64,000 nucleotides of DNA from Gottfriedia luciferensis (GCF_001712755.1 NZ_MDKC01000032.1:186001-250000); one strand, 5' to 3'. Counted from the first letter of the stretch, positions 38,177 through 48,739 are shown. Made by a program: numbers and translations. The notes: generated by a model not told the origin, from the sequence alone.

Positions 38177-39453
38177 TATGCTCCCTCCTGACCTTTTAAG
38201 AAATAAGTTGTGTGAAGTTTAATTTTATTAGCTACAGCTACAATTTCATCTTTCGTAACTTTTTCAATTTCAGGGAACCAGTCCTCGATCGGACGTTCAT
38301 TCCCTGCAGCTTGGTCATTGAATAATGTTTCAATAATTCCATAAGCTGTGTCCATACTTTCTAATAGACTGTTTTTAATCACTAATTTTGTTTGATCGAT
38401 TTCCTCTTCAGTGAAATTTCCCTTTTTCATTTCTTCAAGTTGTTCAGCAATAATTGTAGTTGCTTTTTCATAATTTTCACTTGCTATACCAGACATAACC
38501 ATTAAAATTGATTTATGACTTTCAAAACGAGAAGCAGCATAGTATGCTAAGCTATTTTTTTCACGAACATTGATAAATAACTTTGAATGAGAGAATCCGC
38601 CAAAAAGTCCATTAAATACTTGAAGTGCAAAGTAATCTGGATCTTTAATCGAAATCCCAGTCGTATAACCTATATGAAGTTTAGCCTGATTTAGTTTTTG
38701 CTCTTCAATTACTTCATTAGGAGAATCGACTGGCGTTGCTTTTGTTGTATCAACTGTTAATTTTCGACTAGTTGTGTTTCTAAAATTCTCTTCAACTAAT
38801 TGTTTACATTGGTCAAATGCAACATCTCCAACTATATATAGATCAATTAAATCTTGTTGCAAAGCTTTTTCATAGTACTGATAAAGTGAGTCTGCTGTCA
38901 TTGAATTGACATCTTCTGTTTTTCCATTTGCAAGTAACGCATAAGGTTCATCCTTAAACATTTCTTCCACTAGTCGTTGATTTGCAAATTTCAATTTATC
39001 ATCATTAATTGATTGAATTCGTTGTACTTGAGTTCTTTTTTGAGTTTCAACATGTTTAGCTGAAAATACCCCATTTTCTAAAAATGGATTTTGCCAAATA
39101 GAAGCAATAAGCATCAGCGCTTCATTTAATAGTGAACCTTGATTTGAAAGGTATTTTTCATTTGCAATGTCAATTGTAAATGACATAACATGGTAATCAC
39201 CTTTTTTTGATACGTCTACAAAGAAGGTCGCCCCATATAATTCTTCTAATTTTCTTCTAATTTCACCATTGGTAGGAAGATCTTTTGTTCCACTTTGCAA
39301 TACATAAGGTAAAATTCCGCGATACGATACTGTATCTTCTTCGAGTTTTCCTCGTACTTTTAACGTAATCGAATTTGTTTTAAACTTTTCAGTTGTTACC
39401 ACATGTAGCTTAATACCGTTAATATCACTATTTTTGTACTGTAACAAATTCAA
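38176..39453 (-). CDS. ymfF: M16-family peptidase-like YmfF (non-catalytic partner)
   Basis: A 425-residue protein starting at TTG 39453 after AGGAGGG. It has the M16 fold (YAASRFESHKSILMVMSGI; FNGLFGGFSHSKLFINVREK), but the place of the HxxEH motif reads GILPYVLQSGTKDLP, so it lacks the zinc ligands. Such inactive halves form the second wall of the M16 chamber. Co-translated with ymfH. Confidence 0.88.
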   Translation of the reverse strand: MNLLQYKNSDINGIKLHVVTTEKFKTNSITLKVRGKLEEDTVSYRGILPYVLQSGTKDLPTNGEIRRKLEELYGATFFVDVSKKGDYHVMSFTIDIANEKYLSNQGSLLNEALMLIASIWQNPFLENGVFSAKHVETQKRTQVQRIQSINDDKLKFANQRLVEEMFKDEPYALLANGKTEDVNSMTADSLYQYYEKALQQDLIDLYIVGDVAFDQCKQLVEENFRNTTSRKLTVDTTKATPVDSPNEVIEEQKLNQAKLHIGYTTGISIKDPDYFALQVFNGLFGGFSHSKLFINVREKNSLAYYAASRFESHKSILMVMSGIASENYEKATTIIAEQLEEMKKGNFTEEEIDQTKLVIKNSLLESMDTAYGIIETLFNDQAAGNERPIEDWFPEIEKVTKDEIVAVANKIKLHTTYFLKGQEGA

Positions 39454-40104
39454 ATTGAACCCTCCTTAGTCAAATACTATTTACTCATATTTATTTCCAA
39501 TATCTTCATTGTATCTCTAATTTTACCAAAAATAAAACCTACTGCTTAGTTTACCCAAAATTATTAATTCAAATAAAAAGAAGCTTCTTATTTTAAAATC
39601 GTTTAGAGATGTTGAAAAAGTCGTTTAATTCAACTATCTGTTCTTTTAAAATAAGTACTTCGTTGATTTCCTCTCCAGGATGCTCCCTTTCCGTGGGGAG
39701 AGAGGTGAGCCTCCTCGGCCAGCCTGCGGGGTCTCACCCTTCCCTCTTTTCCCACAGGAGTCTCGCACCTTACGTTCCAATCATTACCAAAACATAACTG
39801 AAAATCTTAAAACCAATACACTTTTTAACATTGTCTTTTCTTTTATACCTCTAAAACGATTAATTCTTCTTTTCCGATGTGATTTTATCCTCAAATAACT
39901 CCATGTGACATGAGGTTAACGAATTCCAGAAGAAATCAAACTGAAGTTATTTGAATGTCTTGAGGATCTTCTTCTTCGTAAAATCGATCAAAACACGAAT
40001 TATAATTTAATTTCTTGGTATAGTTGAGAGATGTTCAACCAAAGCAATCTTACTTAACAGGATAATATTCGTAATTAGTTGACACAATGTTGTTTCAGCA
40101 AATG
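39454..40104. other. Gene-free spacer between nupQ and ymfF
   Basis: 650 bases without a supported gene. It contains the GC-rich repeat copy B. At about 39929-40030 a frame reading IPEEIKLKLFECLEDLLLRK ends at a stop with no start codon; it may be a gene remnant, but I cannot name it. Confidence 0.5.
39662..39784 (+). repeat. GC-rich Bacillaceae interspersed repeat, copy B
   Basis: About 123 bases that align with copy A (22846-22978): TTGATTTCC, CTTTCCGTGGGGAGAG, AGCCTCCTCGGC, AGCCTGCGGGGTCTCA, CCCACAGGAGTCTCGCA, CGTTCCAATCA. Same orientation as copy A on the plus strand. Noncoding. Confidence 0.8.
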
Positions 40105-40134
40105 AAAAAAGCTTCCTAATTAAATAGGAAGCTT
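40105..40134 (-). terminator. Terminator of the nup operon
   Basis: AAGCTTCCTA-ATTAAA-TAGGAAGCTT with an A6 run on the left, 12 bases after the nupQ stop. Confidence 0.85.
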
Positions 40135-40146
40135 CAAAACAATTAT

Positions 40147-41094
40147 TTATCGTTTACCTTTTTCATATGCAACACCAACTGATTTTGGTGCTTGAGATGA
40201 TTTAGAGAAAATTACTAATGCGATTAAAGTTACAACGTATGGGAATAACTTTAATGCTAATGGTGGGATATGAGCTAAGCTTGGAATTACTTGCGATACA
40301 TTGGCAATTGTTGTTGCTACACCAAAGAATAATGTCGCTGCTAAAATTCCAAGTGGCTTCCATTGTCCAAAAATTAATGCAGCAATTGCTAAGAAACCAA
40401 GACCTGCTACACTACCTGTAAATTCGCCAGAGTAAGTTACTAAAATAATTGCTCCACCTAATCCAGAAAATGCACCAGAAATAATAACGCCAAGGTAACG
40501 AATACGGTATACATTAATACCTGCTGCATCAGCTGCTTGTGGGTATTCACCACATGCACGTAGACGTAAGCCTAAACGAGTTTTATAAAGTACAAATGTA
40601 CTAATGATTAGAATGCCGATGACTAACCATGTTGTAGAATACGTGTTTTTAAAGAATAAATCTCCAAGAATTGGAATGTTCTTTAACACTGGGATATCCG
40701 TACGAGTAATACCGTTAATACTGATGTTTCCTGATCCAGTAATATTTCTTGCTAAGAAGATTGTTAAAGCACCTGCAATCATATTAATTGCGATACCACT
40801 AATTACTTGATCTGCGTGTAAATTTATACTTGCAAACGCATGTAGTAAAGAAAATAAAGCACCTGTTAGAACTGCAACAAGAATTCCTACCCAGATTACC
40901 CAAACTTCACCTTGATGAGTTTCTTGAAGTTTTGAAATTGTTAAGGCACTAGCGAAACCACCAACAACCATTAAACCTTCTAAACCAATATTTACGACAC
41001 CGCTTCGCTCAGAAAATAAACCACCTAATGCTACGATTAATAATGGAATCGTATAGGCAATTGCATATGGGAAAATTTGTATAATTAAATCCAT
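40147..41094 (-). CDS. nupQ: Nucleoside ABC transporter permease (NupQ/YufQ type)
   Basis: A 315-residue permease with about eight to nine helices, of the BPD_transp_2 type. GLFSERSGVVNIGLEGLMVVGG near the start and GEYPQAADAAGINVYRIRYL (the cytoplasmic coupling loop) are typical of guanosine/purine nucleoside permeases linked to BMP lipoproteins. It follows nupP by 3 bases. Confidence 0.88.
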   Translation of the reverse strand: MDLIIQIFPYAIAYTIPLLIVALGGLFSERSGVVNIGLEGLMVVGGFASALTISKLQETHQGEVWVIWVGILVAVLTGALFSLLHAFASINLHADQVISGIAINMIAGALTIFLARNITGSGNISINGITRTDIPVLKNIPILGDLFFKNTYSTTWLVIGILIISTFVLYKTRLGLRLRACGEYPQAADAAGINVYRIRYLGVIISGAFSGLGGAIILVTYSGEFTGSVAGLGFLAIAALIFGQWKPLGILAATLFFGVATTIANVSQVIPSLAHIPPLALKLFPYVVTLIALVIFSKSSQAPKSVGVAYEKGKR

Positions 41095-41097
41095 GCC

Positions 41098-42165
41098 TTA
41101 TTTCACCTTCTCTCCTACATTGCTGTTTTTGTATTTGCGTGATTTCGATACTCGATCTATAACTTTTTTAATTAAAATACTAGTTGCAGAGAAATAAATA
41201 ATAATTGCAATGATAACATCAGCAATATCTGGTGGAATTGAAGTCATTGCACTCATAAAACCTTTACCAGAATATAATAGTCCAAAGAAAATAGCTGAGA
41301 AAAATACGCCAATTGGTGTATTCATGCCTAAAAGTGCCACGGCAATTCCGTCGAATCCTTCGGTAGGTAAAACACCTATTTGAATTAGTGATGCATTACC
41401 AGCGAATTGAACAACACCTGCTAACCCTGCTAGTCCACCTGAAATCATCATTGATAAAATAACATTTCTATTTACTGAAATACCAGCGTATTCAGCAGCA
41501 CTTCGGTTGTAACCTACAGCTTTTAATTCATACCCTAATACTGTACGATTAATAATAAATGAAACAACGATTACCATAATTACGGCGATAAATAAACCGA
41601 AGTTAATATATGATCCACCAAATAAATTTGATAAAAATGGCATTTTTAATGTTGCTGCATCTGCAAGCATTTTTGACTCTGTTTCAGTACTACCTTTAAA
41701 ATATTGTGGTACTAAATAATAAACAGTCCAATAGGCAATCCAGTTCATCATAATCGTAGAAACTACTTCGTGAACATTAAACCTAGCTTTTAGTAGTCCT
41801 GGAATAAATGCCCAAGCTGCACCTGCAATAAAGGCTACAATTACCATAATTGGTACTAAGATAAGAGTAGGTAAATCGAAAGTTAAACCAATTGCAGAAG
41901 CACAAAATCCTGCGAAAAGCATTTGGCCAGCTGCACCAATATTAAATAAACCTGTTCTGAATGCAAATGCAACAGAAAGTCCTGTTAAAATTAACGGAGT
42001 AGCAGTAGCAAATGTATTACCAATACGCTCCGGATCTTTTAATCCACCTTGGAATAAATAAGTAAACCCTTCTACTGGATCATTACCTGTTACTAAAATT
42101 AATAATGCTCCAGCTAGTAAACCTAATACTACGGCAATTAAAGAAATGATTCCTCCCTTTTTCAT
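41098..42165 (-). CDS. nupP: Nucleoside ABC transporter permease (NupP/YufP type)
   Basis: A 355-residue permease partner of NupQ. FRTGLFNIGAAGQMLFAGF and the coupling loop GYELKAVGYNRSAAEYAGI are diagnostic. The start overlaps the nupO stop by 4 bases. It forms the heterodimeric channel with NupQ. Confidence 0.88.
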   Translation of the reverse strand: MKKGGIISLIAVVLGLLAGALLILVTGNDPVEGFTYLFQGGLKDPERIGNTFATATPLILTGLSVAFAFRTGLFNIGAAGQMLFAGFCASAIGLTFDLPTLILVPIMVIVAFIAGAAWAFIPGLLKARFNVHEVVSTIMMNWIAYWTVYYLVPQYFKGSTETESKMLADAATLKMPFLSNLFGGSYINFGLFIAVIMVIVVSFIINRTVLGYELKAVGYNRSAAEYAGISVNRNVILSMMISGGLAGLAGVVQFAGNASLIQIGVLPTEGFDGIAVALLGMNTPIGVFFSAIFFGLLYSGKGFMSAMTSIPPDIADVIIAIIIYFSATSILIKKVIDRVSKSRKYKNSNVGEKVK

Positions 42166-43685
42166 GCCCCTTCACCTCTCCTTATACCAGCCATCATTAA
42201 TCCTAATTCATCTTCATTTGTGTCTTTGGCATTAACGATATCAACGATTTCTCCAGCATTTACGATTGCAATGCGGTCAGATAAATTAAGAACCTCATCT
42301 AGCTCTAACGAGATCAGTAGAACAGCTTTTCCGCTATCTCTTTGCTCTATTAATCTCTTATGAATATACTCTATCGAACCAACGTCTAATCCACGCGTTG
42401 GCTGACATGCAATTAATAACTCTGGCTTAAGTTCGATTTCACGACCAATGATTGCTTTTTGTTGGTTTCCTCCAGACATTGATTCAACCACTGTTTTAGC
42501 ACCTTCACCAGATCGTACATCGAATTCTTCAATAATTTTCTTTGCATGTTTGGCAATCGCAGCTTTATCTAATACACCATATTTAGAGAATGGCTCTTGA
42601 TTATAAATCTCTAAAACAACGTTTTCTTCAATTGTATATTCAAGAACAAGTCCTCTTTTTTGACGATCCTCTGGAATATGAGCAATACCGTTTCTAATTC
42701 GCTCGCGTATACTGTGTTTTGTAATATCTTGATTTTTTAATAAAATAGAACCCTCTTCAATCGCTCTTAACCCTGTAATTGCTTCAACAAGTTCAGATTG
42801 TCCATTTCCTTCAACTCCGGCAATCCCAACGATTTCACCTGCTCGAACTTGAAGTGTAGCATTTTTTAAACCTAAAACTTTTTTATTATTTTTGACACTT
42901 AAATTATTTACATCTAGTACAACTTCACCAGGATTTGATTCTACCTTATCTACCTTGAAAGACACCTGACGTCCGACCATCATAGATGCCATTTCAGATT
43001 CAGAAGTTTGTTTTACATCAACTGTACCAATGTACTTACCGTGACGAATTACTGTACATTGATCGGCAACAGCTTTAATTTCTTTTAATTTATGAGTAAT
43101 GATAATGATTGACTTGCCTTCATTGATCAAGTTTTTAATAATCTTCATTAAATCTTGTATTTCTTGTGGAGTAAGTACTGCTGTTGGCTCATCTAGGATT
43201 AATACTTCAGCATTACGGTATAAAGTTTTTAAAATTTCGACTCTTTGTTGCATCCCTACTGTAATATCTTCAATCTTTGCATATGGATCTACATTTAAAC
43301 CGTAAGTTTTCGAAAGCTCTTCAATACGTTTTGCTGCAGTCTTAATATCTACGACTAGCCCCTTTTTAGGTTCAAGACCTAGAATAATATTTTCTGTTAC
43401 TGTAAAATTTGAAACTAGTTTAAAATGTTGGTGAACCATTCCGATTCCTAGTTCATTTGCAACATTTGGATTTGAAATTTTAACTTCTTTACCTTTTATT
43501 TTTATAATCCCTTTTTCAGGTGTGTACATTCCAAAAAGGACGGACATTAAAGTTGATTTCCCTGCCCCGTTTTCACCTAATAAAGCATGAACTTCCCCTT
43601 TTTTTAATCGTAGTGTAATATTATCATTCGCTATAATGCCAGGAAACTCTTTTGTTATATTTAGCATCTCCACTACATATTCCAT
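42162..43685 (-). CDS. nupO: Nucleoside ABC transporter ATPase (NupO/YufO type)
   Basis: A 507-residue double ABC ATPase. The first Walker A is GENGAGKSTLMSVLFG with Walker B EVLILDEPTAVLT. The second half has the degenerate P-loop GVEGNGQSELVEAITG and a signature SGGNQQKAIIGREI, as in other rbsA/mglA-type sugar and nucleoside importers. AGGAGG precedes the ATG. The 262-base gap from nupN contains a hairpin. Confidence 0.9.
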   Translation of the reverse strand: MEYVVEMLNITKEFPGIIANDNITLRLKKGEVHALLGENGAGKSTLMSVLFGMYTPEKGIIKIKGKEVKISNPNVANELGIGMVHQHFKLVSNFTVTENIILGLEPKKGLVVDIKTAAKRIEELSKTYGLNVDPYAKIEDITVGMQQRVEILKTLYRNAEVLILDEPTAVLTPQEIQDLMKIIKNLINEGKSIIIITHKLKEIKAVADQCTVIRHGKYIGTVDVKQTSESEMASMMVGRQVSFKVDKVESNPGEVVLDVNNLSVKNNKKVLGLKNATLQVRAGEIVGIAGVEGNGQSELVEAITGLRAIEEGSILLKNQDITKHSIRERIRNGIAHIPEDRQKRGLVLEYTIEENVVLEIYNQEPFSKYGVLDKAAIAKHAKKIIEEFDVRSGEGAKTVVESMSGGNQQKAIIGREIELKPELLIACQPTRGLDVGSIEYIHKRLIEQRDSGKAVLLISLELDEVLNLSDRIAIVNAGEIVDIVNAKDTNEDELGLMMAGIRRGEGA

Positions 43686-43881
43686 AATTTTCCTCCTTGA
43701 TATTACGAAGTCATTTTTTATTTTAAAGTTTTACTTGATTTCGAAATATTTTTCTATATTTTTTATTTAAGGAGGGCTTAACTCTCTCTCCCGATAGTCA
43801 TGCCCTAATCAATTGGAAGCTTTACCAATATAAGTGCTTACAATTGATTAAAGCATGAAACTAAAAAATCATTTTTAGGGT

Positions 43882-43923
43882 AGAAGAAGCATATAAAAGG
43901 GACTCCTTTCCTATGCTTCTTCT
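43882..43923 (-). terminator. Intercistronic hairpin between nupN and nupO
   Basis: AGAAGAAGCATA...TATGCTTCTTCT, 25 bases after the nupN stop and without a strong U-tract. This fits a partial terminator or an RNA-stabilising stem that lets the binding protein be made in excess over the permease. Confidence 0.5.
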
Positions 43924-43947
43924 ATCATTTATTAATTAGAAATTTAA

Positions 43948-45051
43948 TTACTTAATTAAACTTCCTCTTTCACTTGCTACTACAATTTCACCAGACTTAA
44001 TTTTGTTAAATACATCATTAACTTTTGTTATAGTATCAGAACTTAAGTTTGGATTTTCTTTTGGTAAACCAATTCCATCATTTTTTGCATCGTAAGTTAA
44101 AGTTTGTCCACCAGGGAATTTTTTATCTTTTTCAGCTTTAACCATATCAGAAGCTGCTTTTGCAACACCTTTCATAGCTGAAGTTAAAATGATTGATTTG
44201 TTATCTTTATAAACACCATCAGCGTACTGATCTACGTCAACACCAACAACCCAAACTTCTTTACCACTAGCTACTCTGTTTTTAGCTTCAGTAATAGCAC
44301 CTTGTCCTACTCCACCTGCTGCAGTGAAAATCGCTTTAACTCCGCGGTCATACATTTGAGCTGCAATTTGTTGACCTGCTGCTTTGTCTGTAAAGCTTCC
44401 AGAATAAACTACGTTATTAGCTTTTAAAGAAATGCTTGTTCCAAGTTTTTCGTTTGCATATTTAATACCTTGTTGGAATCCCCAGTTATATTTTTGAACT
44501 GCTGGAATTTCCATACCACCGATAAATCCAACATCACCAGTTTTTAATTGAACTGCTGTTGCAATACCAGCTAAGTAACCAGCTTCATGTTCTGCGAAGA
44601 AAATTGAAACTGTGTTATCTTTTACATTTGGAGTAAAATCTTTAGCTGTGTGTGGAGTACCATCGATAATTACAAATTTGTCATCTTTATATTTATCTTG
44701 CGCTTTATTAATTGCTGTTTCAAATTTATAACCAGGAGTTATAATAAATTGAAACCCTGCATCATTTAAGTTACCGATTTCTTTTAAGTAATCTGCTTCA
44801 GTTTCACCTGCAGGTTTTAAGTATTTTGTATCTTGCTTAAGATTGAAACCTAAATCTTTAGCTCCAGCTTGGATCCCTTCCCAAGTACCTTGGTTAAATG
44901 ACTTATCATCAATCGTACCAGAGTCAGTTACCATTCCTACTTTAAATGCGCCTTTTGCGTCTTTTGTATCTCCACCTTTACCACAAGCACCTAAAATTGT
45001 ACCTGCTGCTAAGGCCATTGAAAGAACAAGACCAGCTTTTTTCATCTTCAT
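43948..45051 (-). CDS. nupN: BMP-family nucleoside-binding lipoprotein (NupN/YufN type)
   Basis: A 367-residue exported lipoprotein. The signal peptide MKMKKAGLVLSMALAAG ends in the lipobox LGAC (Cys at about 23). The BMP fold shows KVGMVTDSGTIDDKSFNQGTW and GFIGGMEIPAVQKYNWGFQQ. It should bind guanosine or related nucleosides outside the membrane and hand them to NupPQ. AAGGGGG lies 10 bases before the ATG. It is preceded by the GntR regulator, which may control it. Confidence 0.9.
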   Translation of the reverse strand: MKMKKAGLVLSMALAAGTILGACGKGGDTKDAKGAFKVGMVTDSGTIDDKSFNQGTWEGIQAGAKDLGFNLKQDTKYLKPAGETEADYLKEIGNLNDAGFQFIITPGYKFETAINKAQDKYKDDKFVIIDGTPHTAKDFTPNVKDNTVSIFFAEHEAGYLAGIATAVQLKTGDVGFIGGMEIPAVQKYNWGFQQGIKYANEKLGTSISLKANNVVYSGSFTDKAAGQQIAAQMYDRGVKAIFTAAGGVGQGAITEAKNRVASGKEVWVVGVDVDQYADGVYKDNKSIILTSAMKGVAKAASDMVKAEKDKKFPGGQTLTYDAKNDGIGLPKENPNLSSDTITKVNDVFNKIKSGEIVVASERGSLIK

Positions 45052-45104
45052 AAAAATTTTGCCCCCTTAAATTTTTATTTACTTTTGTACTAGCTTGGTT
45101 TATA

Positions 45105-45121
45105 ATCGTTATCTTAACGAT
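45105..45121. promoter_or_regulatory. 17-bp inverted repeat upstream of nupN
   Basis: Perfect dyad ATCGTTA-TCT-TAACGAT, 54 bases before the nupN start and close to a GGGAGGTGG run. It is a candidate operator; the binding protein is unknown. Confidence 0.45.
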
Positions 45122-45214
45122 CCACCTCCCTAATAATTTAATGAACTTTCAGTAAACAATATTTGAAAACTTGCCAAAACTTATTTTTCGTAAATATTAA
45201 TTTGGCTATACAAT

Positions 45215-45940
45215 TTAATTTCTTTTTCTTAAAACATTAAAGCTGAACTGATCCGCTCTAAAGTAATTATAAGAATGTAAAACTGCACGGTTTAAATCGT
45301 CAAAGTGTAACTGTTCGATTAATAATAATGAAACATCTGGTTCACACTGTAATAAAGGAGAAACTTTATCGTGGTAACCTATCGGTTCAATTCTTGCACT
45401 TGAATATTCGATATTGCGACCAGTTTCTTTTTTAATGAATGTAAAAAACGAGTGATCTTCATATGATGGAACCTGTTTAAAATAATTAGTCGGTAATTTA
45501 TCAATGCAATAAACGACAGGTTCACCATTTGCTGTTCGAATTCTTTCTACTACGTGCATTCGATCATCTTCAGTGATTGTGAAGCTTTTTAAATCTTCTT
45601 TCGTAGGAACTAATAGTTTAGAAGATAGAAAGATTGTACCAGGCTCTTTACCTGCATCAACAATCATTTCTGAGACACTACTTAATTGTTCAATGCCTGT
45701 CCTAAATATTGGTTTCGGTTTCACAAATGTACCGACTCCATGTCTTCTAACTAAGATATTTTCTTCTTCTAAAACTCTTAATGCTTCTCTTAATGTTGCT
45801 CTTGATACTCCAAATATTTTAGATAACTCATACTCTGATGGTAACTTATGATGTGGCAAGTAAATACCATTCTCAATATCTTGTTTTATTCGATCCATCA
45901 CTTGGAGATAAAGTAATCTGGTGTCTGTTTTAATCTTCAT
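45215..45940 (-). CDS. ymfC: GntR-family regulator YmfC (HutC/UTRA type)
   Basis: A 241-residue protein. N-terminal winged helix: LYLQVMDRIKQDIENGIYLP, LPSEYELSKIFGVSRATLREAL and RRHGVGTFV. The C-terminal UTRA effector domain begins near residue 90 and ends with a strand-rich section (LLLIEQLHFDDLNRAVLHSYNYF). It lies between spoIIIE and the nup genes; control of nucleoside uptake is plausible. A direct-repeat operator candidate covers its own transcription start. Confidence 0.9.
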   Translation of the reverse strand: MKIKTDTRLLYLQVMDRIKQDIENGIYLPHHKLPSEYELSKIFGVSRATLREALRVLEEENILVRRHGVGTFVKPKPIFRTGIEQLSSVSEMIVDAGKEPGTIFLSSKLLVPTKEDLKSFTITEDDRMHVVERIRTANGEPVVYCIDKLPTNYFKQVPSYEDHSFFTFIKKETGRNIEYSSARIEPIGYHDKVSPLLQCEPDVSLLLIEQLHFDDLNRAVLHSYNYFRADQFSFNVLRKRN

Positions 45941-45965
45941 TTCCCATCCCCCAAACTTCGGATTT

Positions 45966-45991
45966 CAGACATCAGTTGTTAGACATCTGTC
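45966..45991. promoter_or_regulatory. Candidate autoregulatory operator of ymfC
   Basis: AGACATC occurs at 45967 and again at 45981 (14-bp spacing); the second is part of the dyad GACA-TC-TGTC. The site lies just downstream of the predicted transcription start (about 46000). Confidence 0.45.
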
Positions 45992-46006
45992 GTATAATCC
46001 TTCTTT

Positions 46007-46035
46007 ACTATACTGTTATTTTTTACTCATTTCAA
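46007..46035 (-). promoter_or_regulatory. Sigma-A promoter of ymfC
   Basis: Minus strand TTGAAA (46030-46035), 17 bases, TATAGT (46007-46012). Confidence 0.65.
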
Positions 46036-46095
46036 CACTTTTTTGTAAACGCTTTATTTTTTATTACGTTAATGGATCATTTGTTCATATTTAAC

Positions 46096-46156
46096 AAAAA
46101 AAACTCTTATAATCTACCGTTCCACTTAGTGAAAAAGCTAGATTATAAGAGTTTTT
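46096..46156. terminator. Terminator between spoIIIE and ymfC
   Basis: AAAACTCTTATAATCTA...TAGATTATAAGAGTTTT with A/T tails and a 27-base loop. The remaining spacer to 46348 holds only a small dyad (ATTGCAA...TTGCAAT near 46213) and no gene. Confidence 0.75.
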
Positions 46157-46348
46157 GATTATCGTAAATATAAATCATTTCTCCATAATAATGCTTTTTC
46201 CCCATAGTATTGCAAATATTGGTTGCAATGTAGAAACTTCCGACCCATTATGTCGATATTATATGAGGACTATCAATTTATCTGAAGAAATAATATCATT
46301 CTATGTCTAAAAATGTCAATAATGTTTCGACAATTTTTTCTTTTTTGT

Positions 46349-48739
46349 TTATGACAAGGCTTGCTCATCTTCTACTGGCTTACTAATTAATACTTCCCTT
46401 GGTTTACTACCTTCATACGGACCAACTATACCATTATCTTCCATCGCATCAATTAATCTGGCAGCTCTTGTATAACCAATTCTAAATCTTCTTTGTAGTA
46501 GTGATACCGAGGCTGACTGCATATTTGATACTAACTCAACAGCTTCATTATAAAGGTCATCATTCACTTCAGATTTCCCATCTTTTTCCTCTTTTACCAT
46601 CATTTCTTCTTGGTATTGAGCCTTTTGTTGAGAGATTGAAAACTCGACTACTCTTTCAACTTCATCATCAGATAAAAATGCCCCTTGTACTCGGATTGGT
46701 TTAGATGCACCGATTGGTTGATATAACATATCTCCTCTTCCTAATAGTTTTTCTGCTCCACCAGTATCAAGTATTGTACGAGAATCTGTTTGAGAAGATA
46801 CACTAAAAGCAATTCGAGAAGGTATATTTGCTTTAATGACACCCGTGATAACGTCAACGGACGGTCGTTGTGTAGCAATAATTAAGTGGATACCAGCTGC
46901 ACGAGCCATTTGAGCTAATCTAGTGATTGAATCTTCCACGTCACTCGAAGCTACCATCATTAAGTCAGCTAACTCATCAACTATTACGACGATAAAAGGT
47001 AATAAAGGTTGTTTCGAATCAGTCATCGTATTATTTTGTTTAGTTAATTCGTTATAACCTTCGATATTTCTAGTACCTGAATGAGAAAAAAGCTCGTATC
47101 TTCTTTCCATTTCACTAACAACTTTTCGTAACGCTTGTGAAGCCTTTTTAGGGTTTGTTACAACAGGAGTTAGCAAATGAGGAATACCATTATAAACATT
47201 TAATTCAACCATCTTCGGATCGATTAGCATTAGCTTTACTTCAGATGGTTTTGCATTCATTAGGATACTTACAATGATTCCATTTATACATACACTTTTT
47301 CCACTACCTGTCGCCCCAGCTACTAGTAAATGCGGCATTTTATTAAGCTCTGCAAATACAGCATCTCCGGCAATATCTTTTCCTAACGATACAGCTAATG
47401 GATTTTGTAATTTCGGATTTTTTGCTTCGAGAACTTCTCTAAGTAATACAGTCGTTATATTCGTATTAGGCACTTCAATTCCTACAGCAGATTTACCTGG
47501 AATCGGAGCTTCAATTCGAATGTCTTTTGCTGCAAGTGCAAGGGCTAAATCATCACTAAGATTTACAATACGACTAACTTTTACACCTGCTTCAGGGTAT
47601 ACTTCATATTTTGTTACCGCAGGTCCATGATGTACTTTTGTTACTGTAGCCTTTACACCAAAACTTTGAAATGTTCTTTCAAGCTTGTCCGCATTTTCCT
47701 TTAGTTTGGATTCATTTTCACGTTTTTTAGCACCCTTTGGGTAGGCCAATAAATCCATTGATGGCAATACGTAATCTACCTTATCATCAATACCTACTTC
47801 TGCAACTGGCAATTCAATTGATTGATCATCATCCTCTGCAAAATGAGCTTGGATTTGATTTGAATTATTTGCGATGATCAATTCTGGTCCCTTAGGTGGC
47901 TGATATGTAGGAGAATATTCGATTTGAATTTCTTTTTTCGGCTCGATGATCTCATCTTCATATGAATTTTTAACTTGGTAATTTAAATTATTACCCGTAG
48001 ACACTTCTACTTCATTATCATTGTCTTCAAATGAATCTTTCCTTGCTTTTCTCTTTTGTTTAGCCTCAGCTCGTCTACTAGTAGTTTTTTGTTCACGACC
48101 ACGCTTCCAGAAATTTGTAAAATCCTTCCAGCTATCTGAAATTAAATTTCTTACTTTTGGCATTATATATTGATATATATAACCACCAAGTGGCTTACCA
48201 GTTATAAATAAAACTCCCGCAACAATTGCAATGATTCCGAATAGAATCGCACCGGTTCGATCAAATAAGAAATATAAAACTGCAAAAAGTATTGCTCCAA
48301 TCATACCTCCACCAAGATCAACCGTACTGATTTTGCCTTTGGCTTCAATTAAAAATAAATCTAGCGTACTTTTTATAACAGATTGATCATGAAATTGATT
48401 ATTTTTTGCTAATAAATCAAATAGAGTAACATGACTAAACATCAATATACTAAAGAAGATTAACAATCCACCAATCGTAATACTCGAAACAAATGGAGGT
48501 CTTTTTCGATAAATTATGCTATATGCAGATAAACCGATGATAAAAAGAAAACTAAGCATGTACCATTCCCCAAAGAAGAATCTCAAGAATAATACAAACG
48601 CTTTACCTACAATACCAAGCTTTAATATTGTTACGATTGATAGTGCTAAAAATATTAATCCACTAATTTCATACCATATTGAACCATTACCACTTACTGA
48701 TTTTCGAGCTTTTGACTTTTGCTGCTTCTGCTTTGCCAT
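46349..48739 (-). CDS. spoIIIE: DNA translocase SpoIIIE
   Basis: A 796-residue FtsK/SpoIIIE protein starting [14 protein letters not shown] at ATG 48739 (GGGGGTGA upstream; the start at 48775 is not needed). Four to five N-terminal membrane helices run to about residue 180; a charged linker follows. The motor has Walker [17 protein letters not shown], Walker [14 protein letters not shown] and [21 protein letters not shown]. The C-terminal gamma winged helix reads [21 protein letters not shown]. It pumps the chromosome into the forespore. Location beside tepA/ylzJ identifies it as SpoIIIE rather than SftA. Confidence 0.95.
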   Translation of the reverse strand: MAKQKQQKSKARKSVSGNGSIWYEISGLIFLALSIVTILKLGIVGKAFVLFLRFFFGEWYMLSFLFIIGLSAYSIIYRKRPPFVSSITIGGLLIFFSILMFSHVTLFDLLAKNNQFHDQSVIKSTLDLFLIEAKGKISTVDLGGGMIGAILFAVLYFLFDRTGAILFGIIAIVAGVLFITGKPLGGYIYQYIMPKVRNLISDSWKDFTNFWKRGREQKTTSRRAEAKQKRKARKDSFEDNDNEVEVSTGNNLNYQVKNSYEDEIIEPKKEIQIEYSPTYQPPKGPELIIANNSNQIQAHFAEDDDQSIELPVAEVGIDDKVDYVLPSMDLLAYPKGAKKRENESKLKENADKLERTFQSFGVKATVTKVHHGPAVTKYEVYPEAGVKVSRIVNLSDDLALALAAKDIRIEAPIPGKSAVGIEVPNTNITTVLLREVLEAKNPKLQNPLAVSLGKDIAGDAVFAELNKMPHLLVAGATGSGKSVCINGIIVSILMNAKPSEVKLMLIDPKMVELNVYNGIPHLLTPVVTNPKKASQALRKVVSEMERRYELFSHSGTRNIEGYNELTKQNNTMTDSKQPLLPFIVVIVDELADLMMVASSDVEDSITRLAQMARAAGIHLIIATQRPSVDVITGVIKANIPSRIAFSVSSQTDSRTILDTGGAEKLLGRGDMLYQPIGASKPIRVQGAFLSDDEVERVVEFSISQQKAQYQEEMMVKEEKDGKSEVNDDLYNEAVELVSNMQSASVSLLQRRFRIGYTRAARLIDAMEDNGIVGPYEGSKPREVLISKPVEDEQALS

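Noticed and set aside
39929-40030. Possible gene remnant (frame IPEEIKLKLFECLEDLLLRK)
   Set aside because: No start codon, stops on both sides and no family I can name; recorded only as a note in the spacer.
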